NCBI GenBank assembly: GCA_028023455.1
Contig: JAQFVV010000111.1
Location: 2,671,909 to 2,735,908, forward strand
From: Epiperipatus broadwayi
Lineage: Eukaryota; Onychophora; Udeonychophora; Euonychophora; Peripatidae
Direction of reading: 5' to 3'
DNA: 64,000 nt
The notes beneath the pieces are model-generated. The model saw nothing but the letters and a program-made list of their open reading frames with translations, had not been told where the DNA came from and did no database searches. Position numbers and translations under genes: made by a program. Positions 25,136 to 36,390 of the stretch are shown here, one piece after another; position 1 is the first letter of the stretch, and each line of letters opens with the position of its first letter.

Positions 25136-25885
25136 TGTTTTAATCAGCAAATATCTGGATATGTTTGCTACTTTAATCCACTGATCATTTTTAAGCCTTC
25201 TTGTCAGTTATTGAACCTCTGCAGTTACAACTCTATACTTATTATAAGATTCTACATTTACATTATTATTCTGTCAATAAGAAAGTGTCATATGTTTTCT
25301 TTTAATGAAATCAGTAATAATAAATCATTGTCTAAAAACCAGTCACTGATTATTTCTTTTAGTGAATTCCAAACTAGATTTACTTGAATCTATAATACAC
25401 TCCTTAAAAAAATTCAATGTTTCAGTAATATCACAATTCTGAAGGTCCAAATTACCAATTTTAGTATTTAATATCTTAAGTAGAAACTTTTAAAGAATAA
25501 ACATCAATTTTTTTGTGAATATGATTGGAATAAGATTTTTATTATTATGTAAATATCATTTTATCTTGGAGTGTATTAATCTATGATCTGATCAATGATG
25601 TACACTGGTAAGAACTTGTAATATGAATTTCTCATATGTCCTATCTTATAATGTTATGAATTAAATGCCATTGTTTTGAGCATGGTGCATCCATGTTATT
25701 TTATAGAAGTTTTTCAATTTAAACAAAGTGCTTGTGACAGCCAATCCATACATTGTGTAAAAATTCAATAATTACACACAATTGCATTTCTAGCACCAAT
25801 ATCATTATATTAATAGACTTTAAAAACGACAATAGGATATTGTTAGAATATAGATAGAATTGTAAAACGATATATATATATATAT
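25136..25885. other. AT-rich non-coding DNA, no gene seen
   Basis: No feature recognised apart from short AT dinucleotide runs near 25870. Confidence 0.5.
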
Positions 25886-26428
25886 AAATATGAAATTTAC
25901 CCAAGTCTATTTAAAATAATAATTGAACTGCCCTCTAGCTGCTATGTTCAATAATTTTTTACAGCAACAAAATGGACTATGGCCCATCTTTTACTGTATT
26001 TTAAATCTTTTTATTTGCCAGAGAGCAAACATAAACTAGAATATATATTTTAATGTAAACTGATTTTTAAATAACTAATATTAAATTTGTGGCAGCTAGA
26101 GGGCAGTTCAATCATTATTTATTAAATATTAAAATATTAATCATTACATATATATGTCATATGTTTATTTATTATAGAGTTTTAGAAATGAATGAGATAT
26201 ATCTGCTCTATAAATTTAATATCAGTTATTTAAAAATCAGTTTACATTAAAATATATAGTTTGATCTCTGGCTGTTAATGTTCTAGATAACTCAATTACA
26301 AGATCTAAAATATGACAGGAAATGGTCCATGGTTCATTTTCTTGCTGTAAAAAGTTATTAAACATGGAATCTAGAGCACAGTTCAATTATTATTTAAGAT
26401 AGACTTGGTAAATTTGACATAACATTAT
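25886..26428. repeat. Foldback (inverted repeat) with about 205-bp arms
   Basis: The left arm (about 25886-26094) contains 'tacccaagtctatttaaa', 'cagcaacaaaatggactatg' and 'gtaaactgatttttaaata'. The right arm (about 26214-26425) contains the complements of all three in reverse order ('tatttaaaaatcagtttac', 'catggttcattttcttgctg', 'atttaagatagacttggta') with scattered mismatches. The loop repeats 'ctagagggcagttcaat' from the left arm. No transposon ends or coding sequence are seen, so origin is unknown. Confidence 0.6.
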
Positions 26429-27362
26429 ATTTATTCAATATTAAAATATTATTTATCATTACACAGCCACATACACACACATATATATGTAAAAAATTGG
26501 TATATATAATAAAAGAAGATTTGGAAGAAAAATGAAAATGTGAAATATAATTTTAGTTGCAATGCCGTATTTTATTATTTAAAAAAGCACATAGTTGGTT
26601 TGTACAAAGGTTTGCCATGGATAGCTGATTCTTTTGTATTAAACTAGAAAAAAATTTTCAGCTATGATATAATTAGGCAACAACCAACTAAAACAGATAA
26701 TGCAATCTAAACCATTTAATATAGTAATTATCATAGCATTTGTCTGATTTACAATAAGCTAAAATATGTACTGTTTCTAGCTCAACACCCAAGATAATAT
26801 ATGAGTAGGTTTCATTTTTGTTCTTAAATGTCAAGAAATGTCAAAAAAATGAAAAAGCTTTATAAAGCAAAGGTCAATTTGCAGAAGTCAAGTTGCCCAA
26901 AATGAAAGTACTTATTAACAATCTTCGATATAAAAAAGTTATATTTAATAAAATTTATTTTAAGATTTTCAGAGGTTTCTTTATTTACTAAATATAAAAT
27001 GTATTTTATTTTTATAAAATATAGACATTATTATGAAAAATACATTTAAAAATTAGTATAAGAAACCAATTATATTTTCAATACGTACTGCCATATGTTT
27101 ATCAACACAATAACATTTCACTACATAACACTTTAAATAATTTTTTATTAATTTGAATGCTATCAACTTTCTGATTTAATCCACGATAATTTGTCACAAT
27201 AAACCAAACTTCTTTCTTTTTTCTCTTTCTGTTATTTCTTTCTTTACAAATCAACAATATTTAAAGCAAGTTCATGTCCATATGCATTTCATGATTATAA
27301 AATACTGACATATTTGTAAAATTATTTTTAGCTTTTCTGCACATAAATAAACAATGCATTAC
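26429..27362. other. AT-rich non-coding DNA, no gene seen
   Basis: No feature recognised. Confidence 0.5.
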
Positions 27363-27370
27363 TATTATTA

Positions 27371-27479
27371 TTTTTTTCATATGTCATAGCATCTGCTGGA
27401 TCATGAACCCACAACCGTCTGCAATCAACTACTTGCTTGCAAGGTGGTTGCAATGACCTCTCAGCAAAAACGCTTGACA
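27371..27479 (-). mobile_element. Short tRNA-Gly-related SINE, copy 2
   Basis: Same blocks as copy 1 on the minus strand: 'gctgagaggtcattgcaac', 'ccttgcaagcaagtagttg', 'gtgggttcatgatccagc', 'atgacatatgaaaaaaa'. A likely target duplication is AATGCATTA on both sides (27353-27361 and about 27480-27488). Confidence 0.75.
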
Positions 27480-27682
27480 AATGCATTATTTTTGTTTTAA
27501 AATTTGCTTTAAATTTTTTCATAGTAATATGGAAATTAGATGGCTTACATCCCATGGTATACAAAATTAGGTGATCTTCCCTTTTTTATTTTTCACATTA
27601 CACCTTAATTTATTCATGTTTTCTTCATTTATAATTCCAATTTCATTTCCAATATTCAGTACATATGGTAATGACATTGTTT

Positions 27683-28345
27683 AAGGAGGTTTATTTAAAC
27701 TTCTTTATATCAATAATTTCAAACTCTGTGATGAAGTTGCAATATTTAGTGTCTATATAAATATACTAGACCAATAATAAAGGTGGAATTTCATTTTCAT
27801 TGTTAAAAAAATGTTGCCTTGGCAACAGATTAAAATTGTTGATTGTTATTAATATTGGGATTGTTCAAGTGTTGACTGATTTTAATGATTACTTATATAA
27901 CCCATTTAGCTTTGAGCATTAGTAAACTTATTATTTAATACTTTGGGTGTAATTTTAAAATTATAGTTGCAATTTGCAATGTTATAATTGACGATTTAAT
28001 AGTCTGTATTCAGAACGGGTTATATTTACTTGTTTAAGAAGGTTTATTTAAACCTCTTTGTATCAATGATTTCAAAGTCTGTGATCAAATTGCAATTTTT
28101 AGTGTCTATATAAATATATTGGACCATAAATAAAGGTGGGAGTCCACCTTTATTGTAAAAAGGAGGTTGCTTTGACAGCAGATTAAGATTGTTGATTGTT
28201 ATTAATATTAGGATTATCTAAGTGTTGACTGATTTTAATATATATATATTGTAAGGATGGCTTACAACTCAATCACTTAGATATATCTAAGTGTTGACTG
28301 ATTTTAATATATATATATTGTAAGGATGGCTTACAACTCAATCAC
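27683..28345 (+). repeat. Tandem repeat, about 350-bp period, with nested 66-bp duplication
   Basis: A unit starting 'gaggtttatttaaac' occurs at about 27687 and again at about 28038. Both carry 'tagtgtctatataaatata', 'aataaaggtgg' and 'ttgttgattgttattaata' in order, with substitutions. The block 'gttgccttgacaacagatt' is also found at 5586 at the head of the hammerhead repeat there. In the second unit an 11-bp perfect hairpin AATAAAGGTGG/CCACCTTTATT with loop GAGT lies at about 28131-28156. The end of the second unit is duplicated in tandem (66 bp, 28217-28345, including 'ttgtaaggatggcttacaac'). Confidence 0.65.
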
Positions 28346-28713
28346 ACCAGCCAAAATTAGCCCACATCTCAATTTGAACCCATCTAGAAGTCATACGAAT
28401 CACATGGATGTTATTTCACTATTATATGGAAGGTGTATGCTCATTGGGTAACATTTGACAAAAGAATGTCACGTTAGATTAACATATATATATATATATT
28501 ATATATTGATTATTAGTATAGCAAAATAATAAAAAAATAATCTATATATACACCATTAGACAAACTTAGACAGAGTGTATTGTATGTTTTAAACCAAATA
28601 ATACTATGTGATGAAAACTGCAACTAAGCAAACTCGGAGATGACCTTGATGTCAAGTTTAGTCACTAGGAAACAGTATGAAAATAAAATCGTAATTCTAC
28701 TTTTTTAATGAAT
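28346..28713. other. AT-rich non-coding DNA, no gene seen
   Basis: No feature recognised; short AT repeats only. Confidence 0.5.
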
Positions 28714-28723
28714 TGTCTTATTT

Positions 28724-31251
28724 TTTTTTTTTTTTATTAAGGAAAAAAAATGCAGGTGACTGATCACCCATTACATGATGTAAATACATTTGTTTAAAAG
28801 GAATCTTTAGATCATACTACAGTCAATAACCCTAGTCTTCTCCATTGATTCATAAGAGTTTTTGAATTGCCAAAAAAACTTCATCTATGTTGCCATGTCT
28901 TTGTATAAACCGCATCTATGGAATTTATACTTTAATCCATTTCTGAATTTCTATTGCTTTCCTGTTTTGAGTTTTCTTCAAAATTTTCCTCTTGTGAGCT
29001 TATTTCTTCATTATCTGTGATTTCTTCTGTTTCATCAGTACACACAGGACTAGTACTAATTTGTTGCTGCATTTCCTTTGGATAGCCATCTACTTCCTCG
29101 CTCCCAGAACTGGCATTATGAGCCTCATCGCTCTATTGCTCTTCTACATTATCAAGTTCTTTGACTGGATTATCAGACTTTTCTATGATACCCTGCACTA
29201 CTTCACCTTGCCTGCTTCTGGACTTGTCACAACAAGCCTCATCATTCCATTGCTCTTCTATGTTATTGATTTTTTCCTCTGGATTATCTGCCTCTTCTGA
29301 AATTATCTGCCCTACTTCACTGTTGCTACATACATGCCCTTTCCAAAAAAGACATGCCCCTTTAGATTCAACAATACATTTGAAGATCATGGAATGAGCT
29401 AAAATATCATGTTCCATTACCTCTGGGTCATTGACTATCTGACCTTCTGATTCAGTTTCCATCTCATCCCCTGACTCCTGTTGAGCGAACTTCTTCTGTC
29501 TTCTTTTCCTTTGTCGCTTTCTCCTTGAGAGACCCTCAGTTTTTTTCTTGCTCACCACACAGATCAATGTTTGAGCCCACAACACTATGCTCATCAGTTT
29601 GCGAGCCAGAGCCATTCTTATTTTTCCTCTTGAAACTTGCACCTTGTGTCATTTTGCCCATTTGAGTTGAACCATTGTCACTTAGTTCTGTATCACTGAA
29701 CATGTTAGCTTCTTTTAATTGACCTATTTCTTCTAATGTGCCTTTAGATTCTTGAGATTGTATTGATTCAGAGTTGGTCAGTTCTGCCTGTGCTGATTGT
29801 TTCTTTATCTCTTTGGCTGTATCTCTAGCTTCACCTGCATTTGTCCCATCTTCAAATCTACTGTGCAAGGTTTCTTGATTTTCCTTATAATGTAGCTTAT
29901 TTGTTTTCACTTTATCTTTTAAATGAGATTCTTGTGATTTTAGTTCTAATTGTTGATTTATAAGTGAAGGATTTCTTGATGTTATTGTACATTTGTGGAA
30001 TCCACTATAGCTTTCCCCACATTCTGTGCATACTCTTTTTGGACAGGCCCTAATTAAATGGCCAGTGTCTCCACATCCATAACACTGTGGTTGAATTCCT
30101 CGAATTACTATGTATATTGGGCTTTTATTCTGCTCAAAAATAGATGGTATATCCAGTGGACTAATACCTTTAGTCAGCCTCATTGTAAATATTGCATTAT
30201 TGGATGGCAGCTGAATCCCTGCTCTTCTTTCCATTAGGAAAGTAAACCGTTCAATAGAGCCAAACTGTACTAATAGTCCCTGCAATTCATCTTTTCCAAA
30301 TGCCATATGACAATTCCGCACCATACCTGTTATCAATCTTGGTCTTTCCAGGTCAATTTTCACTAAATATTTTCCATCTAGAAACATTTGAGATCTTTTG
30401 AATCTTTCTTTGGCTAAAGTGTTCTCAAATTCTAGTGTGACATATTTTTTGTTAGGGTGATAGTAGACCCTTCTTATTGAATCAATGATATTTAAGTCCT
30501 TGATTAAGACAAATAGCTCATTTATTGGAAATATGAAAAGTTCACATTTTTTATTCGTTGTGCTCAATGTTAAAGTATACTGATTCTGGAAGCTAAGAAA
30601 GGAATTAAATAATTTCTGAGGAATTATTAAATTCATCATTGATTGATTGAAAGTCTTCTGGAATTAAATTATTTCTATCCTGATTAGAGTTGTTTGTACT
30701 TGACTCAACATTATGATATATTAAGCCATTCTCAAATTTATTCTCATGGGAGATGCCAGCATGACTAGTTTTCCCATACTTTGCATTGTTCAGATTGTTT
30801 TCATGACCTCTGACCACTAGCTCTAGCTTTGTCTCAAGGCCCATAAGCCCCTGCTCCATTTGAAAGCCATTGGCATTTGGGGTTTTGAAACCTTGCCATT
30901 TGGAAGTCTTAGTATCCTTTTTTAACTTTTCTGCAAATGTTGGAAGTGTTAGTTCTGCATTATTGCTCTCACCAGCAGGTTCAATTGGATACTTCTTTTT
31001 CCCTATTTTTTCCGAGCTTTGGCTTTTAATTGTCATGGTTTTGTCTAGATAATTACTTTGTGTACTTTTCCTGAGGTTTTTAGTTTGTCCTTCAGTATTT
31101 ATTTTTGTATTGATCAATGTAGAGTTTCTTTGGTGATATTCGTCTTTGTTTCGTTCCAGTTCTGCTTCTATATCATGAATTTGGGGCACAGTGCCCTCTC
31201 TTGTGACAAAATTCCCATGATTTTTAATTATCATTTTAGATTTTAGTAGTT
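28724..31251 (-). mobile_element. ORF1-only 'half-LINE' retroposon of the Tx1-like family
   Basis: A discrete 2.5-kb insertion bounded by a 10-bp direct repeat TTGTCTTATT (28714-28723 and 31252-31261). On the minus strand it starts 17 nt before an ATG (31234), encodes one ORF1-type protein, has about 200 bp of 3' UTR and ends in a poly(A) run seen as T at 28722-28736. No endonuclease or reverse transcriptase sequence follows. Flanking duplication and poly(A) show it was inserted by target-primed reverse transcription as this unit. The encoded protein is homologous to ORF1 of the large LINE at 45607-51540 (minus). The closest known parallel is mammalian HAL1, an L1 derivative carrying ORF1 only. 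Confidence 0.8.
28932..31234 (-). pseudogene. LINE ORF1 protein (RRM-like plus CCHC zinc knuckle), two frameshifts and one stop
   Basis: A protein of about 765 residues in three open pieces. Piece 1 (31234-30605) is a polar, disordered N-terminal region. Piece 2 (30639-29536, 367 aa) holds an RRM-like region with 'IRRVYYHPNKKYVTLEFENT' and then two zinc knuckles: C186-x2-C189-x4-H194-x4-C199, then C204-x2-C207-x7-H215-x-C217. Piece 3 (29642-29133) is an acidic/polar tail; a single TAG at 29133-29135 sits where the internal repeat predicts Trp ('EEQWNDEA' earlier, 'EEQ-stop-SDEA' here), and the frame then runs on to a TAA at 28932. The second frame break lies in an A7 run near 29552. Known ORF1 proteins bind nucleic acid and package LINE RNA; that role is inferred. 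Confidence 0.75.
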
Positions 31252-31261
31252 TTGTCTTATT

Positions 31262-33400
31262 GATAATATAAATGTAACAATGAGCAGCTACATTGATTTA
31301 AAAAAAAGAGAATTTAGTCACGCTCTCATTTCCACATGCTTAAGATTTGTCCATACATAAACGTTTGGGTCAAAAAAATGGGTGGATTCATTCCATTCTT
31401 TCTAAAATACTATATCTTGTGTCTGGAAAAATTGAGAGTATTCATTTATAATTTATCTTTAAAGCACGTGCATTGGCTTAATCGCTAATATCACTATTAC
31501 ATAAAAAACATAGCGCTATATAAAATAATATCTCACTATATAAAATAATATCTCATTGTAATGCACAATGGAAATCAAGGGCAATATAAAAACAAAATCT
31601 TTTTTAAAATCACTTCTTGAAAATAATGCTTGTGTTATAAAAAGCTAATATCAACTGAACCCAAATTTTGAATACTAGAAAATGGAGAAAGTTATTCGAA
31701 GTTACAATTTTTATTGATCAAATACAGTAATATAAAACCACATCAAATTTAACAACAATAGTTTATGAAGTGAAGTTAAAAAATTTGTATAAATTTGCAT
31801 AATAAAATTATTTTCGAATCATAAGTGAAGGACCTTTGATATTTTCGAATCTTGATAGAAGAAGAGAACACAAATATTTCTAGTAGTTAAAACAAATTAG
31901 GGAGTAGTTTATCTAACATAAAAAAACCCACTATTCTATATTAGGTCATAGTCTGTGAACTCAAACAGCTTTATAAGATACTGTAAAATGCATATGGATA
32001 AAACAGACATACTGTAATGTTTGATGGTTCTCTTCCCTAACATGACTGCATGAAACTTTCATTGTCAACTTTGATAATACACCCAAGAAGATGCCTATTT
32101 CCCAACCCACATAGAGAATCAAAGGACAAGACAGCTCAGGATTGATGCATTTGTGTCCTAAACAATGCAAGGAGACATTGCTACATGGACAATCCTTTAC
32201 CAAAGACAATGTGGAGAATTGAACTATGTTATCAAAGACTTTCATGCCAAAACTCATGAACTATTATCAGGATGATTTGATGAACTTGGATTCAACCATC
32301 AAATTTTATTGTATGATTATTATTGTAAATTTTTCTTTATTTTTTTCTTTGAATTGTTATTTTGTTTTCATATTCAGGGGTGTGAACTTCACAGTTTGTG
32401 CCTTGGAAGATTCCATCATTAATGAGGAGGGGATGGTTAAGTTTAGTTATAATTTTAATATTTTTGTAAATAAAGTTTAGGCTTACCCTTCCTTATAGTG
32501 ACTTGATATCTGATCATCCATATGAATGGAGGTAAGTATTAGATATTTGATACAGGAGAGAGTTCAAGTTATTTTTTTTTTGTTGATTAACAACCATTAT
32601 ATATTACCTTTTGGTATGAACAACTAACTATCCTGTATTGTACTGGTCAAAAACGTATGTCCATCCAACAAGATTTAGAATCTGAGAAAAAGTACCCCGA
32701 ATCCAATCATGCCTGAGATACACAGGTCAGGAGCAATCATGAATTCTAATCAGTTCCCCCCCCCAATCTATAACACTACGGACAACACCTACGGTGATAC
32801 GACATAAATTCATCCCATCTCGGTCCGGTGTTACAACATTTTACATGAGAACTCAACTGGTGATGATGATGATGAGAGATTGAGTGAACCCAAGATATAG
32901 GTTAAAAACATACATAAATATAAATTTTATTAAGGTGATTCGAACAACTGGATTAAGTTTAAAAATATAAATATTTATTTTGACAAAATTCAAGATGGTT
33001 ATATATATATATATCAACTTCACGCATTTAAAACTTTATTTTTGGTTACAAATATTTGACGATCTTGATACAATTATTTTATTTAGACAAATGAATTTAG
33101 TGTGGCAATTAAATACATAACATATATTTAAAAATCGGATTTTATGTAATATTACAAAAATAGATTTATCTGGGTGGTTGGGTGGATGTTTTATACATTG
33201 AATATATATATAAAGGTACAATAGAGTTTCACTGATTATATGATTTTAGTAGGATGCCCTTAGCATTTGATATATAAGTTTATTTTCATTTGTAGACTTT
33301 ATTTACAACAATTAAAATAAAAATACACTTTGATCAGTAAGTAGACTAAAAACATTATTTATTTTACATTTTCGACATTTAAAGATAGAATATTGCAAAA
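31262..33400. other. AT-rich non-coding DNA, no gene seen
   Basis: No gene or element identified. The frame at 31961-32257 (minus, 98 aa) lies in less AT-rich sequence with several Cys and His codons, but matches nothing I recognise. A C-rich run lies at 32756-32764. Confidence 0.45.
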
Positions 33401-33970
33401 CTCTCTCAATACAGGGAATGTCTTATTTCAATAAAGGGGAGGGCAGCTTCATGAGAGGTTGGATCTAAACTCCAACAAAAATTACAGAAAGAAAAACATT
33501 TCATTATCACATATTATTACAATTTATTTTGTCAAACAGGCTAGAAAACGAAACAGGAAATTGCCTAGCATTATGTCAGTGAGAGAGAGGATGGCAACTT
33601 AGGCTGAGAAAACATTCTATTTGAAGGTGGTATGCCAGGTTCAGGCTGAGTGGTACCTAATGGAAAAGTTAAATAGGAAGTTGCTATGGGCCGGATCATG
33701 GCAGAGCCATGCAGAGCTTCAACTCCACTAATCACATGTTCCAGGAATTGACTTATACCACTGTTATGAATGAGAACATAAAAAAATGGAAGGCTTCGAC
33801 TCCCCGGGGTGAGGTATGGGCAAATCAAAACAATATATAAATATATACTTTACGGAGAAGAATGACAAATGAAGATGATCGTGAATCCCTGGAATGAGGT
33901 ACAGGCGAATCAGATCAAGCCCTATGTGGCTTATTAATAATTTGACATATGCCAGCAACACTATTATAAG
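33401..33970. other. Unclassified, less AT-rich patch with a degenerate direct repeat
   Basis: This patch is noticeably richer in G+C than its surroundings. Two related stretches, 'ccccggggtgaggtatggg' (33801-33819) and 'ccctggaatgaggtacagg' (33886-33904), both continue into 'cgaatca' or 'caaatca'. It may be an old repeat or single-copy conserved sequence. I see no splice sites or protein match that would support an exon. Confidence 0.3.
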
Positions 33971-35808
33971 AATATAAAATCATTGGATTTAAATACTGAA
34001 ATAAAGCCTTAAATGGTTTAACAAATATGTAATTATATGTTAAAATAATGATCCGTGTAAGATAAAATCATTTATAAGAAGTTAAAACTATAATTAATGA
34101 AGCATGCACTGATCCCCTTCTTGAATCACTATTTTGTTTAACATATAAAAAAAACTAAAATTCATGCACTTAAAAGTGCAAATAACAAAATAGATTTAAG
34201 TAGCTAGCCTTTTTGGTGATGACGATTAATAAAGAAATTAATAAAATTAACAGACACCAATATCCACCCCAGATTGCAAAGTATTTATACATTTTGTATA
34301 AATTTATGATAAAACATTTATTTAAAAGCATGTATTCATTTAAGATACAAACATAATCTTACGAGCTATTTAGAAATAACTAACAAAAACTCATTAATCC
34401 CCCCCTTTCTATTCCACAGTGGGATATAGAAGTTCATATGACCACGTTTGATTGGCATTTACAAATAAAATTAAGTGACAAATATAAAAATATTAAAAAT
34501 AAATTATAACTACACTAAATTATTAAAATAATATGAATCATGAGTTGGATGAAAAATTTTATAGTAGTATTAATTTGGATAGCAGAGAATTGATACAAAG
34601 AAAATAATTATTAATTTAACATACTCGCTGATTGGCAAATTAAAAAAGATTTAAAATAAAGAGTACATTAATTTTAAAAAGTTAGAGGTTAGAATTTAGG
34701 TATTACAATTATAATGACTAGGCTCATTACCTCAGGATTGTATGGAATACAGTACTGACAAATCTTTTGTCTCAGGCAGCATTTTTTGATTTAAACATGT
34801 CTTTTGGCCTCGGCAGTTCTTTGATGGCATGGGCACACTTGAGTGGTAGGAGCTACATCTTTGCACAGCAAAGAGTTTAGCTGAAGATGAAGAAGGCAGC
34901 TTAGGCCCCTCTTTTCAAAAATTAAACAGAGGTGGAGTCAGTTAACGATGATTGACCAAACTCTGACAATATATTTTTGGCCCTATCTATACTGGTTTTC
35001 AGTTATTCAAAGAATGTTTTTAATTAAACTTTTTTTTAACTCTAATTGAATCTTTAATTTACAGAAATATTCTCTCTTTTATTATTGGAGATGCAATCGC
35101 AAGATAACTATCCAAAAATAAATTCAAATCAATTTTCAGATTGAAAATAGATTTGATAAAAATGTTAACAGCTAACTAAATCAATTAGCTTTGTTGTAAA
35201 TTTTACTTTCATTAACTTTAATTAAAATTTTTTTTTTTAAAATCATGAAACAAACTAATGTTCCCATCTTTTTAATGACTCTTGGACAGTTAATGATTGC
35301 ATCTTCCATCTTGAATATTTGTGTAATTATATGAAGAAAAATAATTACAAAGTATTAAAAATATAATTAAGAAAAAATAAATAATTTTTTTTTATTACAA
35401 TATTTGTTTGTGCTTTTATATATATAAAAGCTCTGTTAATACATGTCAATATCTGAGTCACATCAATATCAAAATAATTAAAGAATTTTTATTTAAAATG
35501 TATATTTATAACTTTTATAGATGTTTCTCAGAAATATATGTATAGTTTATATACATGTGACAAAAAAAAGAAGTAGGATGAAATGTGGGTTGTGGTAGAA
35601 CAGTAAAACTCGATGAACTTAGATCGACTGTTTCAGTATATATATATATGTTTTTATCTAAGACAATAGTGATTTATACCTTAATTTTGGGGGAACCTAA
35701 TCAAATGATATCTCTTCAACCAAGGATAAACAATAATATTACTGTAAAAATATAAAAAGGATATTTAATTTAGATAGTCAGCATCACGGTTATTTTGGAG
35801 TATTAATA
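33971..35808. other. AT-rich non-coding DNA, no gene seen
   Basis: No gene or element recognised. The patch 34730-34930 is less AT-rich, without any coding signal that I could follow. Confidence 0.45.
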
Positions 35809-35850
35809 TATATATATAGCTTGCAAAACAAGATCTTAACAAGCTTTGAG

Positions 35851-35911
35851 AATATCCTCAACTGCAGACTGATTTCTGCTTCTGGAGTCATCAGTGAGGT
35901 GCCAGTATATT
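35851..35911 (-). ncRNA. Hammerhead ribozyme in left foldback arm, stem II damaged
   Basis: On the minus strand: AATATAC and 'tggcacctca', then CTGATGA (35895-35889), 'ctccagaagca', GAAAT, 'cagtc', and a stem I partner ending 'gaggatatt'. The core CTGATGA and GAAA are present. The stem II ends no longer pair (CTC with GCA) and stem III ATC/AGT has a C-A mismatch. Probably weak or dead. Confidence 0.5.
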
Positions 35912-36220
35912 CATTCAATTAAAAATACTAGGACAAGCCCAGCACTTTATCTAATGTATAACTATTGTAAATACGAGCTTTATTAAAATTAAGTCATGTG
36001 ACATTTGATTTGATTTTTTATCATTTTATTTTTTGCTATTAAGGATTTGGCAATTTTATATTGCTAAAGATATTAATATATGGTATATCTGAACTTAGTT
36101 CAGTCCCATATGGCTATTTGAGTTAGATAGCTGGATTTTTAGACATATGGATGCCTGAAAATTTCAGATTTTCTTCTCAATAGCAAGTGCTGGGCTTGTC
36201 CTAGTATTTTTAATCTAATG

Positions 36221-36281
36221 AATATCCTGGCACCTCACTGACGATGCCTGAAGCAGAAACCGGTCTGGGGCTGAGGATATT
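36221..36281 (+). ncRNA. Type I hammerhead ribozyme, complete core
   Basis: CTGACGA (36238-36244) forms C3-A9. Stem II is TGC/GCA (36245-36247 with 36253-36255) around CTGAA. GAA is 36256-36258. Palindromic stem III ACCGGT is 36259-36264 and C17 is 36265, the predicted cleavage site after GGTC. Stem I pairs CCTCA (36233-36237) with TGGGG (36266-36270). Past an asymmetric internal loop, AATATCCT (36221-36228) pairs perfectly with AGGATATT (36274-36281). The zero-loop palindromic stem III implies cleavage as a dimer, as described for minimal type I hammerheads in animal retroelements. Everything needed is present; activity is predicted, not shown. Confidence 0.78.
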
Positions 36282-36390
36282 ATCAAAGCTTGTTAAGTGC
36301 TTGTTTTGCCAGCTCTATATATACCATTTGTAAATATGAGCTTTATTAAAATTAAGTCATGCGACATCTGACTTGATTTTTTTATCAATA

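Larger units (their letters stand above)
35809..36390. mobile_element. Foldback/tandem hammerhead retroelement
   Basis: Two arms of about 135 bp (35809-35950 and 36186-36324) are reverse complements with mismatches. Each contains 'agtgctgggcttgtcctag'-type sequence, a hammerhead region and 'agcttgttaag' with 'cttgttttgc'. The central segment (35951-36185) is homologous to the 5.6-5.85 kb stretch. In addition the segment 'gagctttattaaaattaag' occurs at about 35969 and again at about 36336, a head-to-tail period of about 367 bp, close to the 374 bp at 5.6 kb. So the locus holds a little over one unit in tandem plus an inverted partial unit on the left, an arrangement reported for Penelope-like elements. 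No protein-coding part is present. Confidence 0.65.

Noticed and set aside
27328-27564. 78-aa minus-strand frame
   Set aside because: It crosses SINE copy 2; the apparent peptide is SINE plus flank.
29061-29397. Two hydrophobic plus-strand frames that look like membrane proteins
   Set aside because: They are antisense shadows of the acidic tail of the half-LINE ORF1; anti-sense of acidic codons gives Leu/Phe/Ser-rich sequence.
32820-32890. Hammerhead-like 'ctggtgatgatgatgatgag'
   Set aside because: Only a GAT trinucleotide repeat; no GAAA, no stems.
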